Numbered from the stretch's first letter, positions 1 to 9,155 are shown. The stretch: 21,734 bases of DNA from Cellvibrionales bacterium UBA7375 (GCA_002469845.1 DKNZ01000021.1:617-22350), one strand, 5' to 3'. Program-made: numbers and translations. Notes: generated by a model not told the origin, from the sequence alone.

Positions 1-332
1 AGTAATGCCGTTGGGTCAATTTGAGCCGTTTTATCAATGCCACTAAAATCTGGTGAACGCGCAAACACTTGTGATAACTTGGCGTAGCTAACATAAGGGT
101 TATCAGATATTAGGCAGTGACCAGAATAAAGATGTGCTTGATCAGGATGTAAAATAACCGCACCCGCTTGGCAAGAATCTAATAGGTGCTTGTATTTCAT
201 ATTGGCTAAAAAGCTTAAATGATGGGGTAATGCAGAGGTTAAGGTAGCTATGCCTGTAATTGGATAATGTGCGTCACCTTCTAGCTGTGCACCAATACGC
301 TCGGCTATATTACTGAGAGTTAAATGCCACAT
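1..332 (-). CDS. lpxD: LpxD-like UDP-3-O-acylglucosamine N-acyltransferase, N-terminal part (3' end outside window)
   Basis: The open frame gives 110 residues from an ATG at 332 and runs off the window edge. It starts MWHLTLSNIAERIGAQLEGD and contains ITGIATLTSA, LSFLANMKY and NPYVSYAKLSQVF, which match the N-terminal uridine-binding domain of LpxD as I remember it. The family adds the second hydroxyacyl chain to UDP-GlcN in lipid A synthesis, in the cytoplasm. The left-handed beta-helix (hexapeptide) part would lie beyond position 1 and is not visible. A TAG stop directly precedes the ATG in frame, so the start is fixed; a GGGG run about nine bases upstream may serve as ribosome binding site. 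The gene follows aceF on the same strand after a 204-base gap, not the usual skp-lpxD-fabZ context. It could therefore be a second lpxD paralogue or a relocated copy. Confidence 0.8.
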   Translation of the reverse strand, partial: MWHLTLSNIAERIGAQLEGDAHYPITGIATLTSALPHHLSFLANMKYKHLLDSCQAGAVILHPDQAHLYSGHCLISDNPYVSYAKLSQVFARSPDFSGIDKTAQIDPTAL

Positions 333-536
333 CTACACTGACCCCAAATCAAACAACCTCATAAATTTGGGACTAGTTTGGAAATCGATAGTAATTATTT
401 TATTGGTTAACACGCCCACTATTGCCGCCACTTTTAGAGTCTTACTAATTTATATAACTAGATTTTTATAACTTAAATATATAATTAATATAGTTTATAA
501 ATGTCTAAAAGTTTTAAAATAATACAATAGCGAATA
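333..536. other. AT-rich intergenic region between aceF and lpxD-like gene
   Basis: These 204 bases carry no convincing ORF. A 7-bp inverted repeat, CCCAAAT (343-349) and ATTTGGG (365-371), lies just upstream of the lpxD-like start and could be a small hairpin or operator. The rest is very AT-rich and probably holds the promoter of the lpxD-like gene, but I cannot pick a -35/-10 pair with confidence. No T-tract terminator for aceF is obvious. Confidence 0.4.
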
Positions 537-2189
537 TTACAAAGTCATATGTCTGATATCACTTAGAATCTTAACTAAGTAAGTCATAAAACGACCCGCA
601 TCACCACCGTTAATTACTCGATGATCATAGGACAGTCCCAAGGGAAGCATTAATCTTGGCTGGAAGTCGGAACCATCCCAGATGGGTTTCATCTGCGATT
701 TTGATACCCCTAGAATACCTACTTCTGGGCTATTGACGATAGGCGTGAAGCCATTACCACCCATTGCACCTAAGCTTGAGATGGTAAAACAGCCGCCCTG
801 CATATCGCTTGGCTTTAGTTTTCCTTCACGGGCTAGAGTTGCCATAGTGATAACATCAGCTGAAATTTCCCAGATACCCTTTTTGTACGCGTCTTTGATT
901 ACAGGAACAACTAGACCACGGGGCGTGTCTACGGCCATACCAATATTGATATAGTGTTTTTGCACGTAGTTTTCGCCATCACCTGCCAGTGAACGGTTGA
1001 ATTCTGGATTAGCAGCTAGAGCGGCAGCGGCAGCCTTTATTAGGAAAGCCACTGGGGTTACTTTGATACCACGCTTTTCACCCTCTGGTTTAAGAGATTT
1101 GCGGAATGTTTCTAAATCGGTGATATCTGCATCATCAAACTGAGTTACATGAGGAACGTTTAACCAGTTGCGCTGCATATTGTCAGCAGTGACTTTTTGA
1201 ATCTTGCTTAGTTTAACGGTTTCAATGTCGCCAAACTGGCTGAAATCAATAGTGGGAACCTGGGGTATACCTGCACCACCAGTACTGGTAGTACCCAATT
1301 GCAAAGCAGATTTAACAAAGTTATTAACATCGTCTTTTTGGATACGCCCTTTTGGACCTGTACCAGAAACTTGAGATAGATCGACACCAAGTTCTCTTGA
1401 AAGCATGCGAACTGCTGGACCGGCATAGATTTCTGCGCTGTCATTAGCTACTGGAGCTGGGTTTACAGCAGGGGCAGCAGCGGGTTGTTTTGGCGGCACA
1501 GGGGTTTCTGCTGGCGCTGGAGCGGGTGTTGGGGCTGGGGCTGGCTCGGCTTGTACTTCTGCCTCAGCAGTTGAAGCGACACCGCTTGTAACTTCAATGA
1601 GGGCTACCTGATCACCTGTACCTAATTTATCACCTTCTTTGGCGATAATTTGCTTAACTGTGCCTGATAATGTCGATGGGACATCCATTGTTGCTTTATC
1701 TGATTCGAGTACCACGAGGGTTTCACCCTCTTCTACCTGATCACCAACTGCAACTGACACTTCTATTAATTCAACTTTGTCATCGCTACCAATATCTGGG
1801 ACCAGGGCAATCTGCTCTGAAGTAGTGGCTTCTTGGCTAGCTACCGGCGCTTCAACTGGTGCTTCTTCAACGGCAGGCTCCTCAATGGGTGCTGGTGCAA
1901 CCTCGGGCTCCGCTTGTTGAGAAGATGGCTCTTCGGCAGGCGTTTTTGCGTTAGCAGTTTCAATTTCGGCAATGGCGTCGCCAACCTTAACTGTATCGCC
2001 TTCTGAGACCAAATATTTAACAACTGAGCCATCTACTGGACTTGGGACATCCATTGAGGCTTTATCAGACTCTAGAACAACCAGAGATTCTTCTTGCTCA
2101 ACAGCATCACCAACAGCTGTACATAGCTCGATAACTTCTACCGACTCTGCGCCGCCTAAATCAGGAATTGTTACAATTTCTATTGCCAC
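537..2189 (-). CDS. aceF: Pyruvate dehydrogenase E2, dihydrolipoamide acetyltransferase
   Basis: This 550-residue protein passes acetyl groups from lipoyl arms to CoA and forms the core of the pyruvate dehydrogenase complex. It has two lipoyl domains with the DKA motif (lipoylated Lys43 in ESDKASMDVPS and Lys165 in ESDKATMDVPS), each followed by a Pro/Ala/Glu-rich flexible linker (about 80-125 and 205-252). An E1/E3-binding domain follows at about 256-292 (AGPAVRMLSRELGVDLSQV), then the catalytic domain. The active-site block is SYDHRVINGGDAGRF with His523; the usual Asp four residues later is Asn527. As I recall, the Azotobacter vinelandii enzyme also has Asn there, so I do not read this as inactivating. 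The start is a GTG at 2189, supported by an AAAGGAC site upstream. It lies 53 bases after aceE and is surely co-transcribed with it. Two lipoyl domains rather than E. coli's three is common in other gammaproteobacteria. Confidence 0.97.
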   Translation of the reverse strand: MAIEIVTIPDLGGAESVEVIELCTAVGDAVEQEESLVVLESDKASMDVPSPVDGSVVKYLVSEGDTVKVGDAIAEIETANAKTPAEEPSSQQAEPEVAPAPIEEPAVEEAPVEAPVASQEATTSEQIALVPDIGSDDKVELIEVSVAVGDQVEEGETLVVLESDKATMDVPSTLSGTVKQIIAKEGDKLGTGDQVALIEVTSGVASTAEAEVQAEPAPAPTPAPAPAETPVPPKQPAAAPAVNPAPVANDSAEIYAGPAVRMLSRELGVDLSQVSGTGPKGRIQKDDVNNFVKSALQLGTTSTGGAGIPQVPTIDFSQFGDIETVKLSKIQKVTADNMQRNWLNVPHVTQFDDADITDLETFRKSLKPEGEKRGIKVTPVAFLIKAAAAALAANPEFNRSLAGDGENYVQKHYINIGMAVDTPRGLVVPVIKDAYKKGIWEISADVITMATLAREGKLKPSDMQGGCFTISSLGAMGGNGFTPIVNSPEVGILGVSKSQMKPIWDGSDFQPRLMLPLGLSYDHRVINGGDAGRFMTYLVKILSDIRHMTL

Positions 2190-2242
2190 TTAAATCGTCC
2201 TTTATAAATAGTCTTTCTATGGGTTAAATACAGGTCCAACTA

Positions 2243-4891
2243 TTACAAATACAACGGATTGGGTTTTTCTGGATCTATACCCAATGTTTTAATTGCTTTT
2301 TCTACTACAGTTGCCTTTATTGTACCTTGGTCTGCCAACGCTTTTAATGCAGAAACTACCACAAAGTTACGATCAACTTCAAAGAAATGTCGCAATGCGG
2401 CTCGACTATCACTGCGACCAAAGCCGTCGGTACCAAGTACATAGAATGGTTGTTCAATATAGGCACGCATTTGCTCTGAATAGGCTTTCATATAATCTGT
2501 TGACGCAATAACAGGTGCAGTACAGTCACCTAGCTGTTCGGTGATATAAGAAGTTTTGGCTTTCTTAGTGGGATGAAGCATATTCCAGCGGTCAACTGAC
2601 TGACCCTCGCGAACAAGCTCATTCACACTGGTTAAACTCCAGATATCCGACTGAACATCATACTGATCTTTTAGGATTTCTGCGGCAGCAATCACTTCAT
2701 TTAAGATAGTGCCTGCGCCCATAAGAGTGACTTTCTTGTCGCCCTTGTCAGCTTCTGCAAACTTATACATACCTTTAACAATGCCCTCTTCAGCGCCTTC
2801 TGGCATTGCCGGCTGGACATAGTTTTCATTCATTGTGGTTAGATAATAGAAGCAATTTTCTTGATCTTCAAACATGCGTTTTACGCCATCTTGAACAATC
2901 ACTGCTAATTCATAGCTAAAGGTTGCATCATAACTTTTACAGTTAGGGATGGTGTTTGCCAATATAAGACTGTGGCCATCCTGATGCTGAAGACCTTCAC
3001 CATTCAAAGTGGTACGTCCAGCAGTGGCACCAATAAGGAAACCACGTGCCTGACTATCGCCAGAGGCCCATGCAAGATCACCAATACGTTGGAAACCAAA
3101 CATTGAGTAGAATATATAGAATGGAATCATTGCACAGGAGTTAGTACTGTAGGACGTTGCTAAGGCTAGCCATGCCGACATAGCGCCCGCTTCGTTGATA
3201 CCTTCTTCAAGAATCACACCTTTTTTGTCTTCTTTGTAGTACATAATCTGCTGGTGATCATGAGGCACATATTTTTGACCTGCTGAGGTATAAATACCCA
3301 ACTGACGGAACATACCCTCCATACCAAAAGTTCGGGCTTCATCTGGCACAATGGGAACCACTCGATTACCGATACTCTTATCTTTAACCAGTGATGAGAG
3401 AATCCTCACAAACGCCATAGTGGTTGAAATCTCACGTTCACCCGAGCTCTCAAGTTGTTTCTTGAATGCGCTTAATGGCGGTACTGTCATCGGCTCAAAG
3501 TCTGCCTTACGCGCTGGCAAAGGCCCACCAAGTTCTTGACGACGACTCTTCATATAGGCAATTTCAGGGCTATCTTCTGCCGGTTTGTAATAAGGTACTG
3601 TTTCAAGCTGATCGTCGGGTATTGGAATACCAAAACGGTCACGGAATTTACGCAAACTATCCATATCGAGCTTTTTGACTGAGTGTGTATCGTTGGCTGC
3701 TTCGCCTGCTCCGCCCAAGCCGTAACCTTTAACCGTTTGCGCTAGGATGACTGTTGGCTTGCCTTTACTTGCCGATGCTTCTGCATAGGCTGCATAAACT
3801 TTATAGGGGTCGTGACCACCACGATTTAGCGCCATAATCTGATCATCAGTCATATCTTTAACTAACTCAAGCAACTCTGGGTATTTGCCAAAGAAATGCT
3901 CTCGAGTATAGGCACCACCATTATATTTATAGTTTTGTAGCTCACCATCGCATACTTCGTTCATGCGCTTAATTAACAAGCCGGACTTATCTTTTTCAAG
4001 TAGCTGGTCCCAGTGGCGACCCCAGACAACTTTGATTACATTCCAGCCAGCCCCACGGAAGACACCTTCTAGTTCTTGCATAATCTTACCGTTACCACGA
4101 ACAGGGCCGTCGAGACGCTGCAGGTTACAGTTAATGACAAACACAAGGTTTTCAAGTCCTTCACGTCCCGCAAGAGAAATAGCGCCTAAACTTTCGGGTT
4201 CGTCACATTCACCATCACCTAAGAAAGCCCAAACCTTACGATCACCACGAGCAACAAGTTCTCTAGCAGATAGATAACGCATTACATGGGCTTGGTATAT
4301 GGCCTGAATAGGGCCTAGACCCATAGAAACGGTTGGAAATTGCCAATAATCTGGCATTAGCCATGGGTGAGGATAAGATGAAAGGCCTTTTCCATCGACT
4401 TCACGACGGAAACTATCAAGTTGATCTTCTGAAAGCCTGCCTTCAAGGAAAGATCTAGCGTACATCCCAGGTGCACTGTGACCTTGGAAGAAAACTAAAT
4501 CACCTAGATTTTCACCTTCAGAACCCCTAAAGAAGTAATTAAAGCCTATGTCATAAAGGGTTGCGGCCGAAGAGAAGCTGGCAATATGCCCTCCAATCCC
4601 TTCGCTTTGTTTGTTGGCGCGCATAACCATTGCAAGGGCATTCCAGCGAATCAAAGATCTTACACGACGCTCCATAAAGAGATCACCGGGCATTACTTTT
4701 TCTTTGTTAGCGGGAATGGTATTGCAATAGGGAGTTGTAATCGATTGTGGTAAGCCAACACCAGTATTAGTAGCACGAGCTTGTAACTGACTTAAAATAT
4801 AGGAAGCTCTATCGCTTCCATGCGCACGACAAATTGAGTCAAACGCTTCTATCCATTCTTGGGTTTCTGTTGGATCTAAATCCTGAGACAT
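2243..4891 (-). CDS. aceE: Pyruvate dehydrogenase E1 component, homodimeric type
   Basis: The 882-residue product is close to the 887 of E. coli AceE. It decarboxylates pyruvate with thiamine diphosphate and acetylates the lipoyl arms of AceF in the cytoplasm. The thiamine-binding motif starts at GDGECDEPE (Gly225-Asp226-Gly227) and ends at NCNLQRLDGPVRGNGK (from Asn254). Other family landmarks are GGHIASFSSAATLYDIGFNYF near 100-120 and FFQGHSAPGMYARSFLEGRL near 134-152. The central transketolase-like block is visible at EEGINEAGAMSAW and the C-terminal domain at LGTDGFGRSDSR. It is the first gene of the aceE-aceF operon, with its own promoter at about 4994-5022 and a leader of about 95 bases. 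No lpd gene for E3 follows, so E3 must be encoded elsewhere, as in Pseudomonas. The ribosome site before the ATG is weak. Confidence 0.98.
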   Translation of the reverse strand: MSQDLDPTETQEWIEAFDSICRAHGSDRASYILSQLQARATNTGVGLPQSITTPYCNTIPANKEKVMPGDLFMERRVRSLIRWNALAMVMRANKQSEGIGGHIASFSSAATLYDIGFNYFFRGSEGENLGDLVFFQGHSAPGMYARSFLEGRLSEDQLDSFRREVDGKGLSSYPHPWLMPDYWQFPTVSMGLGPIQAIYQAHVMRYLSARELVARGDRKVWAFLGDGECDEPESLGAISLAGREGLENLVFVINCNLQRLDGPVRGNGKIMQELEGVFRGAGWNVIKVVWGRHWDQLLEKDKSGLLIKRMNEVCDGELQNYKYNGGAYTREHFFGKYPELLELVKDMTDDQIMALNRGGHDPYKVYAAYAEASASKGKPTVILAQTVKGYGLGGAGEAANDTHSVKKLDMDSLRKFRDRFGIPIPDDQLETVPYYKPAEDSPEIAYMKSRRQELGGPLPARKADFEPMTVPPLSAFKKQLESSGEREISTTMAFVRILSSLVKDKSIGNRVVPIVPDEARTFGMEGMFRQLGIYTSAGQKYVPHDHQQIMYYKEDKKGVILEEGINEAGAMSAWLALATSYSTNSCAMIPFYIFYSMFGFQRIGDLAWASGDSQARGFLIGATAGRTTLNGEGLQHQDGHSLILANTIPNCKSYDATFSYELAVIVQDGVKRMFEDQENCFYYLTTMNENYVQPAMPEGAEEGIVKGMYKFAEADKGDKKVTLMGAGTILNEVIAAAEILKDQYDVQSDIWSLTSVNELVREGQSVDRWNMLHPTKKAKTSYITEQLGDCTAPVIASTDYMKAYSEQMRAYIEQPFYVLGTDGFGRSDSRAALRHFFEVDRNFVVVSALKALADQGTIKATVVEKAIKTLGIDPEKPNPLYL

Positions 4892-4920
4892 GCGGCACCA
4901 ATAATTGTAGTAGATTCAAT

Positions 4921-4960
4921 TTTAAAGGGGTTGCGCTTTGCTAGCCTTGCGACCTTTAAA
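4921..4960 (-). promoter_or_regulatory. Inverted repeat in the aceE leader
   Basis: TTTAAAGG (4921-4928) and CCTTTAAA (4953-4960) form a perfect 8-bp stem with a 24-base loop, 30-70 bases upstream of the aceE start and inside the inferred leader. It could be an RNA hairpin affecting translation or an operator. It does not resemble the E. coli PdhR site (ATTGGT-N3-ACCAAT). No T-tract follows, so it is not an intrinsic terminator. Confidence 0.4.
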
Positions 4961-4993
4961 CACAGGCACATGGCCCCCCTAATGAAGGCGCAT

Positions 4994-5022
4994 ATCATAA
5001 TGTAGTGAGGCTACAAAATCAA
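4994..5022 (-). promoter_or_regulatory. Sigma70-like promoter of aceE-aceF with a palindrome in the spacer
   Basis: On the minus strand a -35 TTGATT (5017-5022), a 17-base spacer and a -10 TATGAT (4994-4999) are in ideal spacing, with transcription expected to start near 4987. The spacer holds the inverted repeat TGTAG-N5-CTACA (5001-5015), placed where a repressor would block RNA polymerase. The hexamers and repeat are seen directly; the repressor is inference. Confidence 0.6.
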
Positions 5023-5156
5023 TGAAATTGAATAGATTTGGTGCGTATATTTTTATTATTATTTACTTTAAATATAATACATATACTATTGATTTTATTT
5101 GTATTATTTAATTTTATTTTCAAGTTAGTTTAACTACATAAATGCTTTTTTAATAG

Positions 5157-8015
5157 TTAGTATGGAAAGACATAGTGCTGATCAATAGGTACATTGTTAT
5201 TTGTAACGTTATTTAAACTATCCCTATTCTTAGTTTGCACCCATAATCGACGTGGCTTATCGATAATTAATCGCTGGTATGCGGCTTTAATTTCACTGAC
5301 TGATATTGCACGTATAGCTTCAGCCAGTTTTTTGCGAAAATCAAAGTTTTCATAACCTAATTCCAGGGATTGAAGATGCCGAGCATTGAGCTCATATAAG
5401 TTATCTGGCGTCTCTTCTATATTAACTAGAAGAGCATTCTTATGCCTATCAAGTGCTTCAGCATCAATAGCCGCAACTTGTTGGCTAAAATTTTGATTAA
5501 AATCACTAAATTCATTTTTCAACACTTGCTCTGAGGCAACTGGCGACTGTGCAATTAGACAAATACCGGGCACTCTATTTATCGGCATAGCAAAGGCTGA
5601 AACAACGTATCCCAGTTGCTTTTGTGTTCGCATCTCATTGTAAAATGGTGCTGATATTATCTGTGACAACAAACCTACAGTGGCTCTTTCACGAATACTG
5701 TCGTTATCACCCTGTATATACTCAACCAATACAGCATCGTTATGATCAACTTTTATTTCACGACTAACATCATAGGAGCCTAGCTTGGCTACTTTCGTCG
5801 AAATAGCAGTATCTGCAAAATTAAGCACTTCTAACTGCTTAATAATACTTACAAGTGAATTCTGATCATGATTGCCCGCCACTAAAACTCGAGCATTGAA
5901 TACTGATACAAAATCTTTAGAAAACATCTTTAATTGTTCCATATCAATATTCTCCATGGCCTGAGCTTGATCAGTGGGTGACCACCTACCCTCTAAAACA
6001 GTATAGAAAAAAGACAGCACTTGTCTAAAGGGATAGTCTCGCTTAGCGTTATTTTTTTGCCTTATTAATTGTTGCTTTATTAACTCAAATCGATCTTGAT
6101 CCCATTGTGGTTTTGCTACTGCATGTATTAGCTTGTGCAATAATATTTCTTGCTTGTCTGAATAACCACTTATAGCAATAGATAGTCCCTGTTCGCTTGC
6201 AGAAATATTGTAATCAAGTCCCGCCATAAGTGCTGGATACAGCTCTTCATTAAGTTGATTAGAAATATAAGCGGCATAAAGCTTAGCCGCAGATAAATCG
6301 TTTAAACTTTGGCTTTGTTTGCTGTTAAGCAAAACAATAATCTGGGCCTTAGGTGTTTGAAAGTCAGTATGCTGAAGGTGCCAGACTTGAAGACCAGGTT
6401 TTTTTTCATAAAGCACAGGCTGAGGGTAGGATTTAGTATTAATTAATACTAAATCTTCAGGTATAAATGGGTTCGACGGGGACAAGCTTAGCTTAAACTC
6501 TGATATGCCTGTTTTAATTCGATCAATATATTCACTATCAAGAGTCTTAGATAAATAAGGTGTCTGATAATACTGAGAATTATTCTCTACCCGCGCCTTG
6601 GAAGAGGTAATAAACATCAACATGTTTGAGGGAGTTAATCTTGATGCAATAGCTTCAATAATTTCTCTATCAAACTGACTTGTAACATAGGATGCACGAA
6701 GTATATCGCCATCTTTATGATGGTGCATTTTTCTAGCAATGCCTGTTGCATAGGTAGCTGGATCTTGCTTTTCAGTATATCTAAATGCTATTTCAGACAT
6801 TTTGGCATACTCTTTCTGGCGCCAACTCTCTATACCTTTATGCTTGATCAACGCTATCCATGCAAAAAGCTCTACCAAAATTTGATCACGAGACTCATAA
6901 CCCTCTGGCGTTAACCCTATATCAACTGAAAACAAGCCAGCACCCCTGTCTTCAAGAACTGTGCCGGCAGAAAGGCTATCGGCCCACCCTTTTGCTTTTA
7001 GGGCCTGTAAAAGACTCCCTTGGCCCTCATAGCCAATCATTGATGCTAAGTACTGAGCAGGTTTTGATTGCCAATAATTATTTAACTTAGGGATTTCAAA
7101 TAACAATCCAAGTTCTCTAGTATCTTTTAAAGGCTGTATATTAACCTGCATAGGGAGCGCTGAAAGGTCAACATAACTAGCCTCATAGGGCTGTATAGAC
7201 ACTTTCTTATCTTTGATTGATGAAAATCTTTGTCGAACAATTTTTTCTAATTGGTCAAGAGACTCTTTACCTAACACAGCCAGTGTCATTAGATTAGCTG
7301 AATAGTATTTATTGTAAAAATCTATTAATTCAGCGCGAACATTAGACCGCTCATTGTCACCTAATGTCTCTAAACTTCCGACATTAAATTTTGATAGAGG
7401 ATGGTTGGGATTCGCTATTTCTCTTAAAACATCCCACTGCCTTCTGCCATCATTTTTATATTTTAATTGGTACTCAGATTCAACGGCATTGCGCTCTCTT
7501 TCGACGTAATTGGCATCAAAAAGTGGGTCTGTAAAAAATGGTGCGAACCTATCCAAGGCATCTGCCAAGTACTCAGCATTTATATCAAAAAAGTAATTAG
7601 TATACTCAAGACCAGTGCTGGCATTGTGCCTTCCACCATGCTCACTGATAAAAGTTTGATAGGCATCTGCCTTTGGAAACTGCTTTGTCCCAAGAAATAA
7701 CATATGCTCCAAAAAATGCGCTAAACCTTGTCGCTTTTGCGGATTCTGGTAACTTCCCACATACAGATCTAATGCCGCCGCTGCCTTATCAGTTTCAGGA
7801 TCAGAGATCAGTAATACATCTAAATTATTAGGCAGCCTTATACGCTGATATTGACGTTTATCATTGGCGCTTTTAACAATTGAATCAGACTGAGCTCCAA
7901 GGTCGGATATAACTGCTTTTGGAGTGCAAGAAACGCAGACTAGTAGACTAATAATTAAAGCCAAAGCACCAGGTATATTAGGGCAAGAAAATATGCGCAA
8001 TGCCTTATTATTCAT
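5157..8015 (-). CDS. Exported pitrilysin-like M16 zinc metallopeptidase, probable lipoprotein
   Basis: The 952-residue product has the size of pitrilysin/insulin-degrading enzymes. The inverted zinc motif is HFLEH (His100, Glu103, His104), with the third ligand Glu181 in ERNAVESEY, exactly 77 residues after His104 as in pitrilysin. LEYTNYFFD near 136-144 is the usual substrate-strand region, and a second, inactive M16 half follows (GYVVSAFAMP block). The N-terminus has a hydrophobic segment (about 14-28) ending VCVSC, so Cys30 may be a lipidation site although the lipobox is not ideal; otherwise it is periplasmic. An in-frame ATG at 8144 lies inside perM. I prefer 8015 because it has AGGA five bases upstream, leaves a 32-base gap to perM and puts the signal sequence at the N-terminus. 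The gene follows perM and faces bepA, suggesting a role in degrading peptides or misfolded proteins in the envelope. Confidence 0.93.
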   Translation of the reverse strand: MNNKALRIFSCPNIPGALALIISLLVCVSCTPKAVISDLGAQSDSIVKSANDKRQYQRIRLPNNLDVLLISDPETDKAAAALDLYVGSYQNPQKRQGLAHFLEHMLFLGTKQFPKADAYQTFISEHGGRHNASTGLEYTNYFFDINAEYLADALDRFAPFFTDPLFDANYVERERNAVESEYQLKYKNDGRRQWDVLREIANPNHPLSKFNVGSLETLGDNERSNVRAELIDFYNKYYSANLMTLAVLGKESLDQLEKIVRQRFSSIKDKKVSIQPYEASYVDLSALPMQVNIQPLKDTRELGLLFEIPKLNNYWQSKPAQYLASMIGYEGQGSLLQALKAKGWADSLSAGTVLEDRGAGLFSVDIGLTPEGYESRDQILVELFAWIALIKHKGIESWRQKEYAKMSEIAFRYTEKQDPATYATGIARKMHHHKDGDILRASYVTSQFDREIIEAIASRLTPSNMLMFITSSKARVENNSQYYQTPYLSKTLDSEYIDRIKTGISEFKLSLSPSNPFIPEDLVLINTKSYPQPVLYEKKPGLQVWHLQHTDFQTPKAQIIVLLNSKQSQSLNDLSAAKLYAAYISNQLNEELYPALMAGLDYNISASEQGLSIAISGYSDKQEILLHKLIHAVAKPQWDQDRFELIKQQLIRQKNNAKRDYPFRQVLSFFYTVLEGRWSPTDQAQAMENIDMEQLKMFSKDFVSVFNARVLVAGNHDQNSLVSIIKQLEVLNFADTAISTKVAKLGSYDVSREIKVDHNDAVLVEYIQGDNDSIRERATVGLLSQIISAPFYNEMRTQKQLGYVVSAFAMPINRVPGICLIAQSPVASEQVLKNEFSDFNQNFSQQVAAIDAEALDRHKNALLVNIEETPDNLYELNARHLQSLELGYENFDFRKKLAEAIRAISVSEIKAAYQRLIIDKPRRLWVQTKNRDSLNNVTNNNVPIDQHYVFPY

Positions 8016-8020
8016 AACTA

Positions 8021-8024
8021 TCCT
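8021..8024 (-). promoter_or_regulatory. Ribosome binding site fixing the M16 peptidase start
   Basis: The minus strand reads AGGATAGTT directly before the ATG at 8015, a good Shine-Dalgarno core with a 5-base spacer. This is the reason for rejecting the longer frame that begins at 8144 within perM. Confidence 0.7.
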
Positions 8025-8047
8025 AAACTGGCGTTTGTGATTGAATC

Positions 8048-9109
8048 TTAGTCTGGCTCTAATATTGTTCTTGGCCAAGCGTTGTAAATGGCCTTGACCA
8101 GGGTAGCCAGAGGAATTGCAAAGAACAGCCCCCAAAAACCCCATATTCCACCAAATATAAGAACTGCAACAACTATAGCTACTGGGTGAAGATTAACCAC
8201 CTCAGAAAACAAAAGCGGCACCAACACATTACCGTCAATAATTTGAATAATTGTATAAAGCCCCAGTAGCCAGAAAAAATCATTTGTTACTCCCCACTGT
8301 AGGTACCCTACCAACAGCACTGGGATAGTTACCAAAGTGGCGCCTATATAAGGAATGAGTACAGATAGCCCCACAAGGGATGCCAGAAGTGCGGCATATT
8401 TTAGGTCTAGAAATACAAATGTGATAAAAGAAACTAACCCGACAATTAAGATCTCTATAGCTTTACCGCGTATATAGTTGGCAAATTGAATATCCATCTC
8501 ATCCCAAATAACTGTCATTACACGACGTTCTTTTGGAAGCATATTAGAGATAAAATTTAACAGTATTTCTTTATCTTTCAGCATAAAGAAAACCAGTAAT
8601 GGCACCAAAAAGAGATAAATCATAATAGCCAGTAAACTGGGAAAACTACTTATTGAAAGGCTTAATAGCTGCTCGGCAAGATTTGCTATCTCTTGTGAAA
8701 CGCGAGTTACAACAAGTTGTATTTGCTCTGGGCCAATATACTCTGATGCCCTTTCAGGCAATGAGCTCAACAATTTTTTTAATTGTCCCACCATATTGGG
8801 CAGTTCTTTTAAAAGCAGTGAAGTTTGCCTTCCCACTATAGGAATTAAAACCACCAACACGGTGATAAAAGTCACCAAAAAAAGTATGTAGGTTGAAAGT
8901 ACCGCGACTATTTTTGACAGACCGTAGTTTTGTAGGGCATTCACCACGCCCTGCAATAAGAATGCAAAGATTAATGCAGCAATGACTGGGCCTAAAACAT
9001 CACCTAGGGTTGCGACAATAATAATGGAGGCCACAAGAAAAACACTTAAAAGAACAGCTTCTTCTGTGCCAAAGTACTGCGCCACCCATCTTTGTAATAC
9101 CTTCTTCAT
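8048..9109 (-). CDS. perM: AI-2E family transporter, PerM-like
   Basis: This 353-residue membrane protein has about eight hydrophobic segments: two near the N-terminus (about 17-50), one at about 60-88, one at about 155-178, and a cluster from about 215 to 345. It has the amphipathic middle region typical of the AI-2E/PerM (YhhT, TqsA) family. Recognisable family text is VLIPYIGATLVTIPVLLVGY and IDGNVLVPLLFSEVVNLHPV. The family exports small molecules or ions across the inner membrane; the substrate of PerM itself is unclear. GGAG lies five bases before the ATG, so the start is secure. It is the first gene of a two-gene unit with the M16 peptidase and is divergent from bepA. E. coli perM (yfgO) and bepA (yfgC) have the same divergent arrangement, which supports both names. 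Confidence 0.92.
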   Translation of the reverse strand: MKKVLQRWVAQYFGTEEAVLLSVFLVASIIIVATLGDVLGPVIAALIFAFLLQGVVNALQNYGLSKIVAVLSTYILFLVTFITVLVVLIPIVGRQTSLLLKELPNMVGQLKKLLSSLPERASEYIGPEQIQLVVTRVSQEIANLAEQLLSLSISSFPSLLAIMIYLFLVPLLVFFMLKDKEILLNFISNMLPKERRVMTVIWDEMDIQFANYIRGKAIEILIVGLVSFITFVFLDLKYAALLASLVGLSVLIPYIGATLVTIPVLLVGYLQWGVTNDFFWLLGLYTIIQIIDGNVLVPLLFSEVVNLHPVAIVVAVLIFGGIWGFWGLFFAIPLATLVKAIYNAWPRTILEPD

Positions 9110-9155
9110 AACTACTCCATAATTAAATTAGAAGTTTATATTGCCAAAATGTCTT

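Noticed and set aside
431..511. CTTTTAGA (431-438) and TCTAAAAG (504-511) as a terminator or operator
   Set aside because: The arms are 65 bases apart in very AT-rich DNA and no T-tract or stable stem results; likely chance.
607..625. Asn527 replacing Asp in the AceF active-site motif as a sign of an inactive enzyme
   Set aside because: The Azotobacter vinelandii E2p is, as I recall, active with Asn at this position, and everything else in the domain is intact.
1440..1570. Short GC-rich repetitive stretch as a possible DNA repeat or CRISPR-like element
   Set aside because: It codes the Pro/Ala-rich linker between the second lipoyl domain and the E1/E3-binding domain of AceF.
3963..4277. 104-codon plus-strand ORF within aceE
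   Set aside because: It is antisense to a strongly conserved coding region, has low-complexity Ser/Pro-rich composition and no ribosome site.
8016..8144. N-terminal extension of the M16 peptidase frame from an ATG at 8144
   Set aside because: It lies within the 3' end of perM, shows no signal-sequence character, and the ATG at 8015 has a good ribosome site directly before a signal sequence.
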